64,000 nt of DNA from Ulva prolifera (lineage: Eukaryota; Chlorophyta; Ulvophyceae; Ulvales; Ulvaceae): contig CM041196.1 in the NCBI GenBank assembly GCA_023078555.1, positions 8,946,985 through 9,010,984 on the forward strand, read 5' to 3'. Made by a program: the position numbers and the translations under genes. Shown here one piece after another: positions 37,231-51,299 of the stretch (its first letter is position 1; every line of letters starts with the position of its first letter). The notes under the pieces were generated by a model that did no database searches, was not told the origin of the DNA, and saw nothing but the letters and a program-made list of their open reading frames with translations.

Positions 37231-40200
37231 CAGCCATTTCGGTGTGATCGGTGCATATATCGTGTGCAAACATCATTTGTGGTGTATTGCTTGAATCGGT
37301 TTTGCTTCACATCAAAAGATCTCTCCCGGTAACATTCCGGGCGGACCATGCATACCACGCGTGCCGCGTGGTGGAGGGCAAATTTATCAGCCCTTGCGCT
37401 GTGATTTGTGCATATATCCAGTGCAAACATCATTTGTTGTGAATTGCTGGAATTGGTTTTGCTTCACATTAAAAGATCTCTCCCGGTAACATTCCGGGCG
37501 GACCATGCATACCACGCGTGCCGCTTGGTGGAGGGCGAATTTATCAGCCATTTTGGTGTGATCGGTGCATATATCGTGTGCAAACATCATTTGTGGTGTA
37601 TTGCTTGAATCGGTTTCGCTTCACATCAAAAGATTTCTCCCGCTAACATTCCGGGTGGACCATGCATAACACGCAGGCCGCGTGGTGAAGGGCGAATTTA
37701 TCAACCATTGCGCTATTATCGGTGCATCTATTCAGTGCAAACATCATTTGTTGGGTATTATTTGACTCAGTTTTGCTTCACATCAAAAGATTTCTCCCGC
37801 TAACATTCCGGGCGCACCATGAATACCACGCGTGCCGCGTGGTGGAGGGCGAATTGATCAGCCCTTGCGCTGTGATCGGTGCATATATCCTGTGCAAACA
37901 TCATATGTTGAGCATTACCTGACTCGGTTTTGCTTCACATCAAAAGATCTCTCCCGGTAACATTCCGGGCGGACCATGCATACCACGCGTGCCGTGTGGT
38001 GGAGGGCGAATTTATCAGCCCTTGCGGTGTGATCGGTGCATATATCGTGTGCAAAAATCATTTGTGGTGTATTGCTTGAATCGGTTTTGCTTCACATCAA
38101 AAGATCTCTCCCAGTAACATTCCGGGCGGACCATGCATACCACGCGTGCCGCTTGGTGGAGGGCGAATTTATCAGCCATTTCGGTGTGATCGGTGCATCT
38201 ATTCAGTGCAAACATCATTTGTTGAGTATTACCTGACTCAGTTTTGCTTCCCGTCAAAAGATCTCTCCCGGTAACATTCCGGGCGGACCATGCATACCAC
38301 GCGTGCCGCTTGGTGGAGGGCGAACTTATCAGCCATTTCGGTGTGATCGGTGCATATATCGTGTGCAAACATCATTTGAGGTGTATTGCTTGAATCGGTT
38401 TCGCTTCACATCAAAAGATTTCTCCCGCTAACATTCCGGGCGCACCATGCATACCACGCGTGCCGCGTGGTGGAGGGCGAATTGATCAGCCCTTGCGCTG
38501 TGATCGGTGCATATATCCTGTGCAAACATCATGTGTTGAGCATTACCTGACTCGGTTTTGCTTCACATCAAAAGATCTCTCCCAGTAACATTCCGGGTTG
38601 ACCATGCATACCACGCAGGCCGCGTGGTGAAGGGCGAATTTATCAACCATTGCGCTATTATCGGTGCATCTATTCAGTGCAAACATCATTTGTTGGGTAT
38701 TATTTTACTCAGTTTTGCTTCCCATCAAAACATCTCTCCCGGTAACATTCCGGGCCCACCATGCATAACACGCGGGCTACGTGGTGGAGGGCGAGTCGCG
38801 TGGTGGAGGGCGAATTTATGGGCTCTTGCGGTGTGATCGGTGCATATATCCAGTGCAAACATCATGTGTTGAGCATTACCTGACTCGGTTTTGCTTCACA
38901 TCAAAAGATCTCTCCCAGTAACATTCCGGGTGGACCATGCATAACACGCAGGCCGCGTGGTGAAGGGCGAATTTATCAACCATTGCGCTATCATCGGTGC
39001 ATCTATTCAGTGCAAACATCATTTGTTGAGTATTACCTGACTCAGTTTTGCTTCCCGTCAAAAGATCTCTCCCGGTAACATTCCGGGCGGACCATGCATA
39101 CCACGCGTGCCGCTTGGTGGAGGGCGAACTTATCAGCCATTTCGGTGTGATCGGTGCATATATCGTGTGCAAACATCATTTGAGGTGTATTGCTTGAATC
39201 GGTTTCGCTTCACATCAAAAGATTTCTCCCGCTAACATTCCGGGCGCACCATGCATACCACGCGTGCCGCGTGGTGGAGGGCGAATTGATCAGCCCTTGC
39301 GCTGTGATCGGTGCATATATCCTGTGCAAACATCATGTGTTGAGCATTACCTGACTCGGTTTTGCTTCACATCAAAAGATCTCTCCCAGTAACATTCCGG
39401 GTTGACCATGCATACCACGCAGGCCGCGTGGTGAAGGGCGAATTTATCAACCATTGCGCTATTATCGGTGCATCTATTCAGTGCAAACATCATTTGTTGG
39501 GTATTATTTTACTCAGTTTTGCTTCCCATCAAAACATCTCTCCCGGTAACATTCCGGGCCCACCATGCATAACACGCGGGCTACGTGGTGGAGGGCGAGT
39601 CGCGTGGTGGAGGGCGAATTTATGGGCTCTTGCGGTGTGATCGGTGCATATATCCAGTGCAAACATCATGTGTTGAGCATTACCTGACTCGGTTTTGCTT
39701 CACATCAAAAGATCTCTCCCAGTAACATTCCGGGTGGACCATGCATAACACGCAGGCCGCGTGGTGAAGGGCGAATTTATCAACCATTGCGCTATCATCG
39801 GTGCATCTATTCAGTGCAAACATCATTTGTTGAGTATTACCTGACTCAGTTTTGCTTCCCGTCAAAAGATCTCTCCCGGTAACATTCCGGGCGGACCATG
39901 CATACCACGCGTGCCGCTTGGTGGAGGGCGAATTTATCAGCCATTTCGGTGTGATCGGTGCATATATCGTGTGCAAACATCATTTGTGGTGTATTGCTTG
40001 AATCGGTTTTGCTTCACATCAAAAGATCTCTCCCGGTAACATTCCGGGCGGACCATGCATACCACGCGTGCCGCGTGGTGGAGGGCAAATTTATCAGCCC
40101 TTGCGCTGTGATTTGTGCATATATCCAGTGCAAACATCATTTGTTGTGAATTGCTGGAATTGGTTTTGCTTCACATTAAAAGATCTCTCCCGGTAACATT

Positions 40201-43190
40201 CCGGGCGGACCATGCATACCACGCGTGCCGCTTGGTGGAGGGCGAATTTATCAGCCATTTTGGTGTGATCGGTGCATATATCGTGTGCAAACATCATTTG
40301 TGGTGTATTGCTTGAATCGGTTTCGCTTCACATCAAAAGATTTCTCCCGCTAACATTCCGGGTGGACCATGCATAACACGCAGGCCGCGTGGTGAAGGGC
40401 GAATTTATCAACCATTGCGCTATTATCGGTGCATCTATTCAGTGCAAACATCATTTGTTGGGTATTATTTGACTCAGTTTTGCTTCACATCAAAAGATTT
40501 CTCCCGCTAACATTCCGGGCGCACCATGAATACCACGCGTGCCGCGTGGTGGAGGGCGAATTGATCAGCCCTTGCGCTGTGATCGGTGCATATATCCTGT
40601 GCAAACATCATATGTTGAGCATTACCTGACTCGGTTTTGCTTCACATCAAAAGATCTCTCCCGGTAACATTCCGGGCGGACCATGCATACCACGCGTGCC
40701 GTGTGGTGGAGGGCGAATTTATCAGCCCTTGCGGTGTGATCGGTGCATATATCGTGTGCAAAAATCATTTGTGGTGTATTGCTTGAATCGGTTTTGCTTC
40801 ACATCAAAAGATCTCTCCCAGTAACATTCCGGGCGGACCATGCATACCACGCGTGCCGCTTGGTGGAGGGCGAATTTATCAGCCATTTCGGTGTGATCGG
40901 TGCATCTATTCAGTGCAAACATCATTTGTTGAGTATTACCTGACTCAGTTTTGCTTCCCGTCAAAAGATCTCTCCCGGTAACATTCCGGGCGGACCATGC
41001 ATACCACGCGTGCCGCTTGGTGGAGGGCGAACTTATCAGCCATTTCGGTGTGATCGGTGCATATATCGTGTGCAAACATCATTTGAGGTGTATTGCTTGA
41101 ATCGGTTTCGCTTCACATCAAAAGATTTCTCCCGCTAACATTCCGGGCGCACCATGCATACCACGCGTGCCGCGTGGTGGAGGGCGAATTGATCAGCCCT
41201 TGCGCTGTGATCGGTGCATATATCCTGTGCAAACATCATGTGTTGAGCATTACCTGACTCGGTTTTGCTTCACATCAAAAGATCTCTCCCAGTAACATTC
41301 CGGGTTGACCATGCATACCACGCAGGCCGCGTGGTGAAGGGCGAATTTATCAACCATTGCGCTATTATCGGTGCATCTATTCAGTGCAAACATCATTTGT
41401 TGGGTATTATTTTACTCAGTTTTGCTTCCCATCAAAACATCTCTCCCGGTAACATTCCGGGCCCACCATGCATAACACGCGGGCTACGTGGTGGAGGGCG
41501 AGTCGCGTGGTGGAGGGCGAATTTATGGGCTCTTGCGGTGTGATCGGTGCATATATCCAGTGCAAACATCATGTGTTGAGCATTACCTGACTCGGTTTTG
41601 CTTCACATCAAAAGATCTCTCCCAGTAACATTCCGGGTGGACCATGCATAACACGCAGGCCGCGTGGTGAAGGGCGAATTTATCAACCATTGCGCTATCA
41701 TCGGTGCATCTATTCAGTGCAAACATCATTTGTTGAGTATTACCTGACTCAGTTTTGCTTCCCGTCAAAAGATCTCTCCCGGTAACATTCCGGGCGGACC
41801 ATGCATACCACGCGTGCCGCTTGGTGGAGGGCGAACTTATCAGCCATTTCGGTGTGATCGGTGCATATATCGTGTGCAAACATCATTTGAGGTGTATTGC
41901 TTGAATCGGTTTCGCTTCACATCAAAAGATTTCTCCCGCTAACATTCCGGGCGCACCATGCATACCACGCGTGCCGCGTGGTGGAGGGCGAATTGATCAG
42001 CCCTTGCGCTGTGATCGGTGCATATATCCTGTGCAAACATCATGTGTTGAGCATTACCTGACTCGGTTTTGCTTCACATCAAAAGATCTCTCCCAGTAAC
42101 ATTCCGGGTTGACCATGCATACCACGCAGGCCGCGTGGTGAAGGGCGAATTTATCAACCATTGCGCTATTATCGGTGCATCTATTCAGTGCAAACATCAT
42201 TTGTTGGGTATTATTTTACTCAGTTTTGCTTCCCATCAAAACATCTCTCCCGGTAACATTCCGGGCCCACCATGCATAACACGCGGGCTACGTGGTGGAG
42301 GGCGAGTCGCGTGGTGGAGGGCGAATTTATGGGCTCTTGCGGTGTGATCGGTGCATATATCCAGTGCAAACATCATGTGTTGAGCATTACCTGACTCGGT
42401 TTTGCTTCACATCAAAAGATCTCTCCCAGTAACATTCCGGGTGGACCATGCATAACACGCAGGCCGCGTGGTGAAGGGCGAATTTATCAACCATTGCGCT
42501 ATCATCGGTGCATCTATTCAGTGCAAACATCATTTGTTGAGTATTACCTGACTCAGTTTTGCTTCCCGTCAAAAGATCTCTCCCGGTAACATTCCGGGCG
42601 GACCATGCATACCACGCGTGCCGCTTGGTGGAGGGCGAATTTATCAGCCATTTCGGTGTGATCGGTGCATATATCGTGTGCAAACATCATTTGTGGTGTA
42701 TTGCTTGAATCGGTTTTGCTTCACATCAAAAGATCTCTCCCGGTAACATTCCGGGCGGACCATGCATACCACGCGTGCCGCGTGGTGGAGGGCAAATTTA
42801 TCAGCCCTTGCGCTGTGATTTGTGCATATATCCAGTGCAAACATCATTTGTTGTGAATTGCTGGAATTGGTTTTGCTTCACATTAAAAGATCTCTCCCGG
42901 TAACATTCCGGGCGGACCATGCATACCACGCGTGCCGCTTGGTGGAGGGCGAATTTATCAGCCATTTTGGTGTGATCGGTGCATATATCGTGTGCAAACA
43001 TCATTTGTGGTGTATTGCTTGAATCGGTTTCGCTTCACATCAAAAGATTTCTCCCGCTAACATTCCGGGTGGACCATGCATAACACGCAGGCCGCGTGGT
43101 GAAGGGCGAATTTATCAACCATTGCGCTATTATCGGTGCATCTATTCAGTGCAAACATCATTTGTTGGGTATTATTTGACTCAGTTTTGC
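36350..43190 (+). repeat. 2,707-bp HOR (17-mer plus two 19-bp insertions), about 2.5 copies
   Basis: Units begin near 36,350, 39,057 and 41,764, the last being partial to about 43,190. The period 2,707 equals 17 x 157 + 38, the extra 38 being two 19-bp insertions per unit. The long monomers (36,877, 38,780, 39,584, 41,487 and 42,291) alternate at 1,903 and 804 bp, so each unit is itself built from two related sub-blocks. Shared private variants include CACATTAAAAG, TTGTGAATTGC and ATTTTACTCAG. Copies look near-identical. Confidence 0.9.
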
Positions 43191-45091
43191 TTCCCATCAA
43201 AACATCTCTCCCGGTAACATTCCGGGCCCACCATGCATAACACGCGGGCTGCGTGGTGAAGGGCGAATTTATCAACCATTGCGCTAATATCGGTGCATCT
43301 ATTCAGTGCAAACATCATTTGTTGAGTATTACCTGACTCAGTTTTGCCTTCCGTCAAAAGATCTCTCCCGGTAACATTCCGGGCGGACCATGCATACCAC
43401 GCGTGCCGCTTGGTGGAGGGCGAATTTATCAGCCATTTCGGTGTGATCGGTGCATCTATTCAGTGAAAACATCATTTGTTGAGTATTACCTGACTCAGTT
43501 TTGCTTCCCGTCAAAAGATCTCTCCCGGTAACATTCCGGGCGGACCATGCATACCACGCGTGCCGCTTGGTGGAGGGCGAATTTATCAGCCATTTCGGTG
43601 TGATCGGTGCATATATCGTGTGCAAACATCATTTGTGGTGTATTGCTTGAATCGGTTTTGCTTCACATCAAAAGATCTCTCCCGGTAACATTCCGGGCGG
43701 ACCATGCATACCACGCGTGCCGCGTGGTGGAGGGCAAATTTATCAGCCCTTGCGCTGTGATTTGTGCATATATCCAGTGCAAACATCATTTGTTGTGAAT
43801 TGCTGGAATTGGTTTTGCTTCACATTAAAAGATCTCTCCCGGTAACATTCCGGGCGGACCATGCATACCACGCGTGCCGCTTGGTGGAGGGCGAATTTAT
43901 CAGCCATTTTGGTGTGATCGGTGCATATATCGTGTGCAAACATCATTTGTGGTGTATTGCTTGAATCGGTTTCGCTTCACATCAAAAGATTTCTCCCGCT
44001 AACATTCCGGGTGGACCATGCATAACACGCAGGCCGCGTGGTGAAGGGCGAATTTATCAACCATTGCGCTATTATCGGTGCATCTATTCAGTGCAAACAT
44101 CATTTGTTGGGTATTATTTGACTCAGTTTTGCTTCACATCAAAAGATTTCTCCCGCTAACATTCCGGGCGCACCATGAATACCACGCGTGCCGCGTGGTG
44201 GAGGGCGAATTGATCAGCCCTTGCGCTGTGATCGGTGCATATATCCTGTGCAAACATCATATGTTGAGCATTACCTGACTCGGTTTTGCTTCACATCAAA
44301 AGATCTCTCCCGGTAACATTCCGGGCGGACCATGCATACCACGCGTGCCGTGTGGTGGAGGGCGAATTTATCAGCCCTTGCGGTGTGATCGGTGCATATA
44401 TCGTGTGCAAAAATCATTTGTGGTGTATTGCTTGAATCGGTTTTGCTTCACATCAAAAGATCTCTCCCAGTAACATTCCGGGCGGACCATGCATACCACG
44501 CGTGCCGCTTGGTGGAGGGCGAATTTATCAGCCATTTCGGTGTGATCGGTGCATCTATTCAGTGCAAACATCATTTGTTGAGTATTACCTGACTCAGTTT
44601 TGCTTCCCGTCAAAAGATCTCTCCCGGTAACAGTCCGGGCGGACCATGCATACCACGCGTGCCGTGTGGTGGAGGGCGAATTTATCAGCCCTTGCGGTGT
44701 GATCGGTGCATATATCGTGTGCAAACATCATTTGTGGTGTATTGCTTGAATCGGTTTCGCTTCACATCAAAAGATTTCTCCCGCTAACATTCCGGGCGCA
44801 CCATGCATACCACGCGTTCCGCGTGGTGGAGGGCGAATTGATAAGCCCTTGCGCTGTGATCGGTGCATATATCCTGTGCAAACATCATATGTTGAGCATT
44901 ACCTGACTCGGTTTTGCTTCACATCAAAAGATCTCTCCCGGTAACATTCCGGGCGGACCATGCATACCACGCGTGCCGCTTGGTGGAGGGCGAATTTATC
45001 AGCCATTTCGGTGTGATCGGTGCATATATCGTGTGCAAACATCACTTATTGCGTATTGCTTGAATCGGTTTCGCTTCATATCAAAAGATTT

Positions 45092-45092
45092 A
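45092..45092 (+). repeat. Single-base insertion in one monomer (158 bp)
   Basis: An extra A gives AGATTTACTCCCGCT in place of AGATTTCTCCCGCT. The otherwise matching segment at 45,880 lacks it. This private change is useful as an assembly landmark and shows the insertion postdates that duplication. Confidence 0.85.
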
Positions 45093-46255
45093 CTCCCGCT
45101 AACATTCCGGGCGCACCATGCATACCACGCGTGCTGCGTGGTGGAGGGCGAATTGATCAGCCCTTGCGCTGTGATCGGTGCATATATCCTGTGCAAACAT
45201 CATGTGTTGAGCATTACCTGACTCGGTTTTGCTTCACATCAAAAGATCTCTCCCGGTAACATTCCGGGCGGACCATGCATACCACGCGTGCCGCTTGGTG
45301 GAGGGCGAATTTATCAGCCATTTCGGTGTGATCGGTGCATATATCGTGTGCAAACATCATTTGTGGTGTATTGCTTGAATCGGTTTTGCTTCACATCAAA
45401 AGATCTCTCCCGGTAACATTCCGGGCGGACCATGCATACCACGCGTGCCGCGTGGTGGAGGGCAAATTTATCAGCCCTTGCGCTGTGATTTGTGCATATA
45501 TCCAGTGCAAACATCATTTGTGGTGTATTGCTTGAATCGGTTTCGCTTCACATCAAAAGATTTCTCCCGCTAACATTCCGGGCGCACCATGCATACCACG
45601 CGTTCCGCGTGGTGGAGGGCGAATTGATAAGCCCTTGCGCTGTGATCGGTGCATATATCCTGTGCAAACATCATATGTTGAGCATTACCTGACTCGGTTT
45701 TGCTTCACATCAAAAGATCTCTCCCGGTAACATTCCGGGCGGACCATGCATACCACGCGTGCCGCTTGGTGGAGGGCGAATTTATCAGCCATTTCGGTGT
45801 GATCGGTGCATATATCGTGTGCAAACATCACTTATTGCGTATTGCTTGAATCGGTTTCGCTTCATATCAAAAGATTTCTCCCGCTAACATTCCGGGCGCA
45901 CCATGCATACCACGCGTGCTGCGTGGTGGAGGGCGAATTGATCAGCCCTTGCGCTGTGATCGGTGCATATATCCTGTGCAAACATCATGTGTTGAGCATT
46001 ACCTGACTCGGTTTTGCTTCACATCAAAAGATCTCTCCCAGTAACATTCCGGGTGGACCATGCATAACACGCAGGCCGCGTGGTGAAGGGCGAATTTATC
46101 AACCATTGCGCTATTATCGGTGCATCTATTCAGTGCAAACATCATTTGTTGAGTATTACCTGACTCAGTTTTGCTTCCCGTCAAAAGATCTCTCCCGGTA
46201 ACATTCCGGGCGGACCATGCATACCACGCGTGCCGCTTGGTGGAGGGCGAATTTA

Positions 46256-47198
46256 TCAGCCATTTCGGTGTGATCGGTGCATATATCGTGTGCAAACATC
46301 ATTTGTGGTGTATTGCTTGAATCGGTTTTGCTTCACATCAAAAGATCTCTCCCGGTAACATTCCGGGCGGACCATGCATACCACGCGTGCCGCGTGGTGG
46401 AGGGCAAATTTATCAGCCCTTGCGCTGTGATTTGTGCATATATCCAGTGCAAACATCATTTGTTGTGTATTGCTGGAATTGGTTTTGCTTCACATCAAAA
46501 GATCTCTCCCGGTAACATTCCGGGCGGACCATGCATACCACGCGTGCCGCTTGGTGGAGGGCGAATTTATCAGCCATTTCGGTGTGATCGGTGCATATAT
46601 CCTGTGCAAACATCATATGTTGAGCATTACCTGACTCGGTTTTGCTTCACATCAAAAGATCTCTCCCGGTAACATTCCGGGCGGACCATGCATACCACGC
46701 GTGCCGCTTGGTGGAGGGCGAATTTATCAGCCATTTCGGTGTGATCGGTGCATATATCGTGTGCAAACATCATTTGTGGTGTATTGCTTGAATCGGTTTT
46801 GCTTCACATCAAAAGATCTCTCCCGGTAACATTCCGGGCGGACCATGCATACCACGCGTGCCGCGTGGTGGAGGGCAAATTTATCAGCCCTTGCGCTGTG
46901 ATTTGTGCATATATCCAGTGCAAACATCATTTGTTGTGTATTGCTGGAATTGGTTTTGCTTCACATCAAAAGATCTCTCCCGGTAACATTCCGGGCGGAC
47001 CATGCATACCACGCGTGCCGCTTGGTGGAGGGCGAATTTATCAGCCATTTCGGTGTGATCGGTGCATATATCCTGTGCAAACATCATATGTTGAGCATTA
47101 CCTGACTCGGTTTTGCTTCACATCAAAAGATCTCTCCCGGTAACATTCCGGGCGGACCATGCATACCACGCGTGCCGCTTGGTGGAGGGCGAATTTAT
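46256..47198 (+). repeat. Tandem 471-bp trimer, two copies
   Basis: A block of three monomers starting near 46,256 is repeated at 46,727 with offset 471 bp (3 x 157). The three monomers have CGTGTGC, CCAGTGC and CCTGTGC tails in that order. It is the smallest multi-monomer unit seen and probably an early-stage HOR. Confidence 0.85.
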
Positions 47199-47369
47199 CA
47201 GCCATTTCGGTGTGATCGGTGCATATATCCTGTGCAAACATCATATGTTGAGCATTACCTGACTCGGTTTTGCTTCACATCAAAAGATCTCTCCCGGTAA
47301 CATTCCGGGCGGACCATGCATACCACGCGTGCCGCTTGGTGGAGGGCGAATTTATCAGCCCTTGCGCTG

Positions 47370-50060
47370 TGATCGGTGCATATATCGTGTGCAAACATCA
47401 TTTGTGGTGTATTGCTTGAATCGGTTTCGCTTCACATCAAAAGATTTCTCCCGCTAACATTCCGGGTGGACCATGCATAACACGCAGGCCGCGTGGTGAA
47501 GGGCGAATTTATCAACCATTGCGCTATTATCGGTGCATCTATTCAGTGCAAACATCATTTGTTGGGTATTATTTGACTCAGTTTTGCTTCCCATCAAAAC
47601 ATCTCTCCCGGTAACATTCCGGGCCCACCATGCATAACACGCGGGCTGCGTGGTGAAGGGCGAATTTATCAACCATTGCGCTAATATCGGTGCATCTATT
47701 CAGTGCAAACATCATTTGTTGAGTATTACCTGACTCAGTTTTGCCTTCCGTCAAAAGATCTCTCCCGGTAACATTCCGGGCGGACCATGCATACCACGCG
47801 TGCCGCTTGGTGGAGGGCGAATTTATCAGCCATTTCGGTGTGATCGGTGCATCTATTCAGTGAAAACATCATTTGTTGAGTATTACCTGACTCAGCTTTG
47901 CTTCCCGTCAAAAGATCTCTCCCGGTAACATTCCGGGCGGACCATGCATACCACGCGTGCCGCTTGGTGGAGGGCGAATTTATCAGCCATTTCGGTGTGA
48001 TCGGTGCATATATCGTGTGCAAACATCATTTGTGGTGTATTGCTTGAATCGGTTTTGCTTCACATCAAAAGATCTCTCCCGGTAACATTCCGGGCGGACC
48101 ATGCATACCACGCGTGCCGCGTGGTGGAGGGCAAATTTATCAGCCCTTGCGCTGTGATTTGTGCATATATCCAGTGCAAACATCATTTGTTGTGAATTGC
48201 TGGAATTGGTTTTGCTTCACATTAAAAGATCTCTCCCGGTAACATTCCGGGCGGACCATGCATACCACGCGTGCCGCTTGGTGGAGGGCGAATTTATCAG
48301 CCATTTTGGTGTGATCGGTGCATATATCGTGTGCAAACATCATTTGTGGTGTATTGCTTGAATCGGTTTCGCTTCACATCAAAAGATTTCTCCCGCTAAC
48401 ATTCCGGGTGGACCATGCATAACACGCAGGCCGCGTGGTGAAGGGCGAATTTATCAACCATTGCGCTATTATCGGTGCATCTATTCAGTGCAAACATCAT
48501 TTGTTGGGTATTATTTGACTCAGTTTTGCTTCACATCAAAAGATTTCTCCCGCTAACATTCCGGGCGCACCATGAATACCACGCGTGCCGCGTGGTGGAG
48601 GGCGAATTGATCAGCCCTTGCGCTGTGATCGGTGCATATATCCTGTGCAAACATCATATGTTGAGCATTACCTGACTCGGTTTTGCTTCACATCAAAAGA
48701 TCTCTCCCGGTAACATTCCGGGCGGACCATGCATACCACGCGTGCCGTGTGGTGGAGGGCGAATTTATCAGCCCTTGCGGTGTGATCGGTGCATATATCG
48801 TGTGCAAAAATCATTTGTGGTGTATTGCTTGAATCGGTTTTGCTTCACATCAAAAGATCTCTCCCAGTAACATTCCGGGCGGACCATGCATACCACGCGT
48901 GCCGCTTGGTGGAGGGCGAATTTATCAGCCATTTCGGTGTGATCGGTGCATATATCGTGTGCAAACATCATTTGTGGTGTATTGTTTGAATCGGTTTTGC
49001 TTCACATCAAAAGATCTCTCCCGGTAACATTCCGGGCGGACCATGCATACCACGCGTGCCGCGTGGTGGAGGGCAAATTTATCAGCCCTTGCGCTGTGAT
49101 TTGTGCATATATCCAGTGCAAACATCATTTGTTGTGAATTGCTGGAATTGGTTTTGCTTCACATCAAAAGATCTCTCCCGGTAACATTCCGGGCGGACCA
49201 TGCATACCACGCGTGCCGCTTGGTGGAGGGCGAATTTATCAGCCATTTTGGTGTGATCGGTGCATATATCGTGTGCAAACATCATTTGTGGTGTATTGCT
49301 TGAATCGGTTTCGCTTCACATCAAAAGATTTCTCCCGCTAACATTCCGGGTGGACCATGCATAACACGCAGGCCGCGTGGTGAAGGGCGAATTTATCAAC
49401 CATTGCGCTATTATCGGTGCATCTATTCAGTGCAAACATCATTTGTTGGGTATTATTTGACTCAGTTTTGCTTCCCATCAAAACATCTCTCCCGGTAACA
49501 TTCCGGGCCCACCATGCATAACACGCGGGCTGCGTGGTGAAGGGCGAATTTATCAACCATTGCGCTAATATCGGTGCATCTATTCAGTGCAAACATCATT
49601 TGTTGAGTATTACCTGACTCAGTTTTGCCTTCCGTCAAAAGATCTCTCCCGGTAACATTCCGGGCGGACCATGCATACCACGCGTGCCGCTTGGTGGAGG
49701 GCGAATTTATCAGCCATTTCGGTGTGATCGGTGCATCTATTCAGTGAAAACATCATTTGTTGAGTATTACCTGACTCAGCTTTGCTTCCCGTCAAAAGAT
49801 CTCTCCCGGTAACATTCCGGGCGGACCATGAATACCACGCGTGCCGCTTGGTGGAGGGCGAATTTATCAGCCATTTCGGTGTGATCGGTGCATATATCGT
49901 GTGCAAACATCATTTGTGGTGTATTGCTTGAATCGGTTTTGCTTCACATCAAAAGATCTCTCCCGGTAACATTCCGGGCGGACCATGCATACCACGCGTG
50001 CCGCGTGGTGGAGGGCAAATTTATCAGCCCTTGCGCTGTGATTTGTGCATATATCCAGTG
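47370..50060 (+). repeat. 1,884-bp (12-mer) HOR, about 1.4 copies
   Basis: About 47,370-48,180 recurs at 49,254-50,060 with offset 1,884 bp. Both carry the unusual phrases TTTTGCCTTCCGTC, CAGTGAAAACATC and CAGCTTTGC. The same set of rare phrases occurs in the segment at 21,300-21,960, and the first two also at 43,060-43,600, so the block has been copied to at least four places. Confidence 0.85.
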
Positions 50061-51299
50061 CAAACATCATTTGTTGTGTATTGCTGGAATTGGTTTTGCT
50101 TCACATCAAAAGATCTCTCCCGGTAACATTCCGGGCGGACCATGCATACCACGCGTGCCGCTTGGTGGAGGGCGAATTTATCAGCCATTTCGGTGTGATC
50201 GGTGCATATATCGTGTGCAAACATCATTTGTGGTGTATTGCTTAAATCGGTTTCGCTTCACATCAAAAGATTTCTCCCGCTAACATTCCGGGTGGACCAT
50301 GCATAACACGCGGGCTACGTGGTGAAGGGCGAATTTATCAACCATTGCGCTATGATCGGTGCATCTATTCAGTGCAAACATCATTTGTTGAGTATTACCT
50401 GACTCAGTTTTGCTTCCCGTCAAAAGATCTCTCCCGGTAACAGTCCGGGCGGACCATGCATACCACGCGTGCCGTGTGGTGGAGGGCGAATTTATCAGCC
50501 CTTGCGGTGTGATCGGTGCATATATCGTGTGCAAACATCATTTGTGGTGTATTGCTTGAATCGGTTTCGCTTCACATCAAAAGATTTCTCCCGCTAACAT
50601 TCCGGGCGCACCATGCATACCACGCGTTCCGCGTGGTGGAGGGCGAATTGATAAGCCCTTGCGCTGTGATCGGTGCATATATCCTGTGCAAACATCATAT
50701 GTTGAGCATTACCTGACTCGGTTTTGCTTCACATCAAAAGATCTCTCCCGGTAACATTCCGGGCGGACCATGCATACCACGCGTGCCGCTTGGTGGAGGG
50801 CGAATTTATCAGCCATTTCGGTGTGATCGGTGCATATATCGTGTGCAAACATCACTTATTGCGTATTGCTTGAATCGGTTTCGCTTCATATCAAAAGATT
50901 TCTCCCGCTAACATTCCGGGCGCACCATGCATACCACGCGTGCTGCGTGGTGGAGGGCGAATTGATCAGCCCTTGCGCTGTGATCGGTGCATATATCCTG
51001 TGCAAACATCATGTGTTGAGCATTACCTGACTCGGTTTTGCTTCACATCAAAAGATCTCTCCCAGTAACATTCCGGGTGGACCATGCATAACACGCAGGC
51101 CGCGTGGTGAAGGGCGAATTTATCAACCATTGCGCTATTATCGGTGCATCTATTCAGTGCAAACATCATTTGTTGAGTATTACCTGACTCAGTTTTGCTT
51201 CCCGTCAAAAGATCTCTCCCGGTAACAGTCCGGGCGGACCATGCATACCACGCGTGCCGTGTGGTGGAGGGCGAATTTATCAGCCCTTGCGGTGTGATC

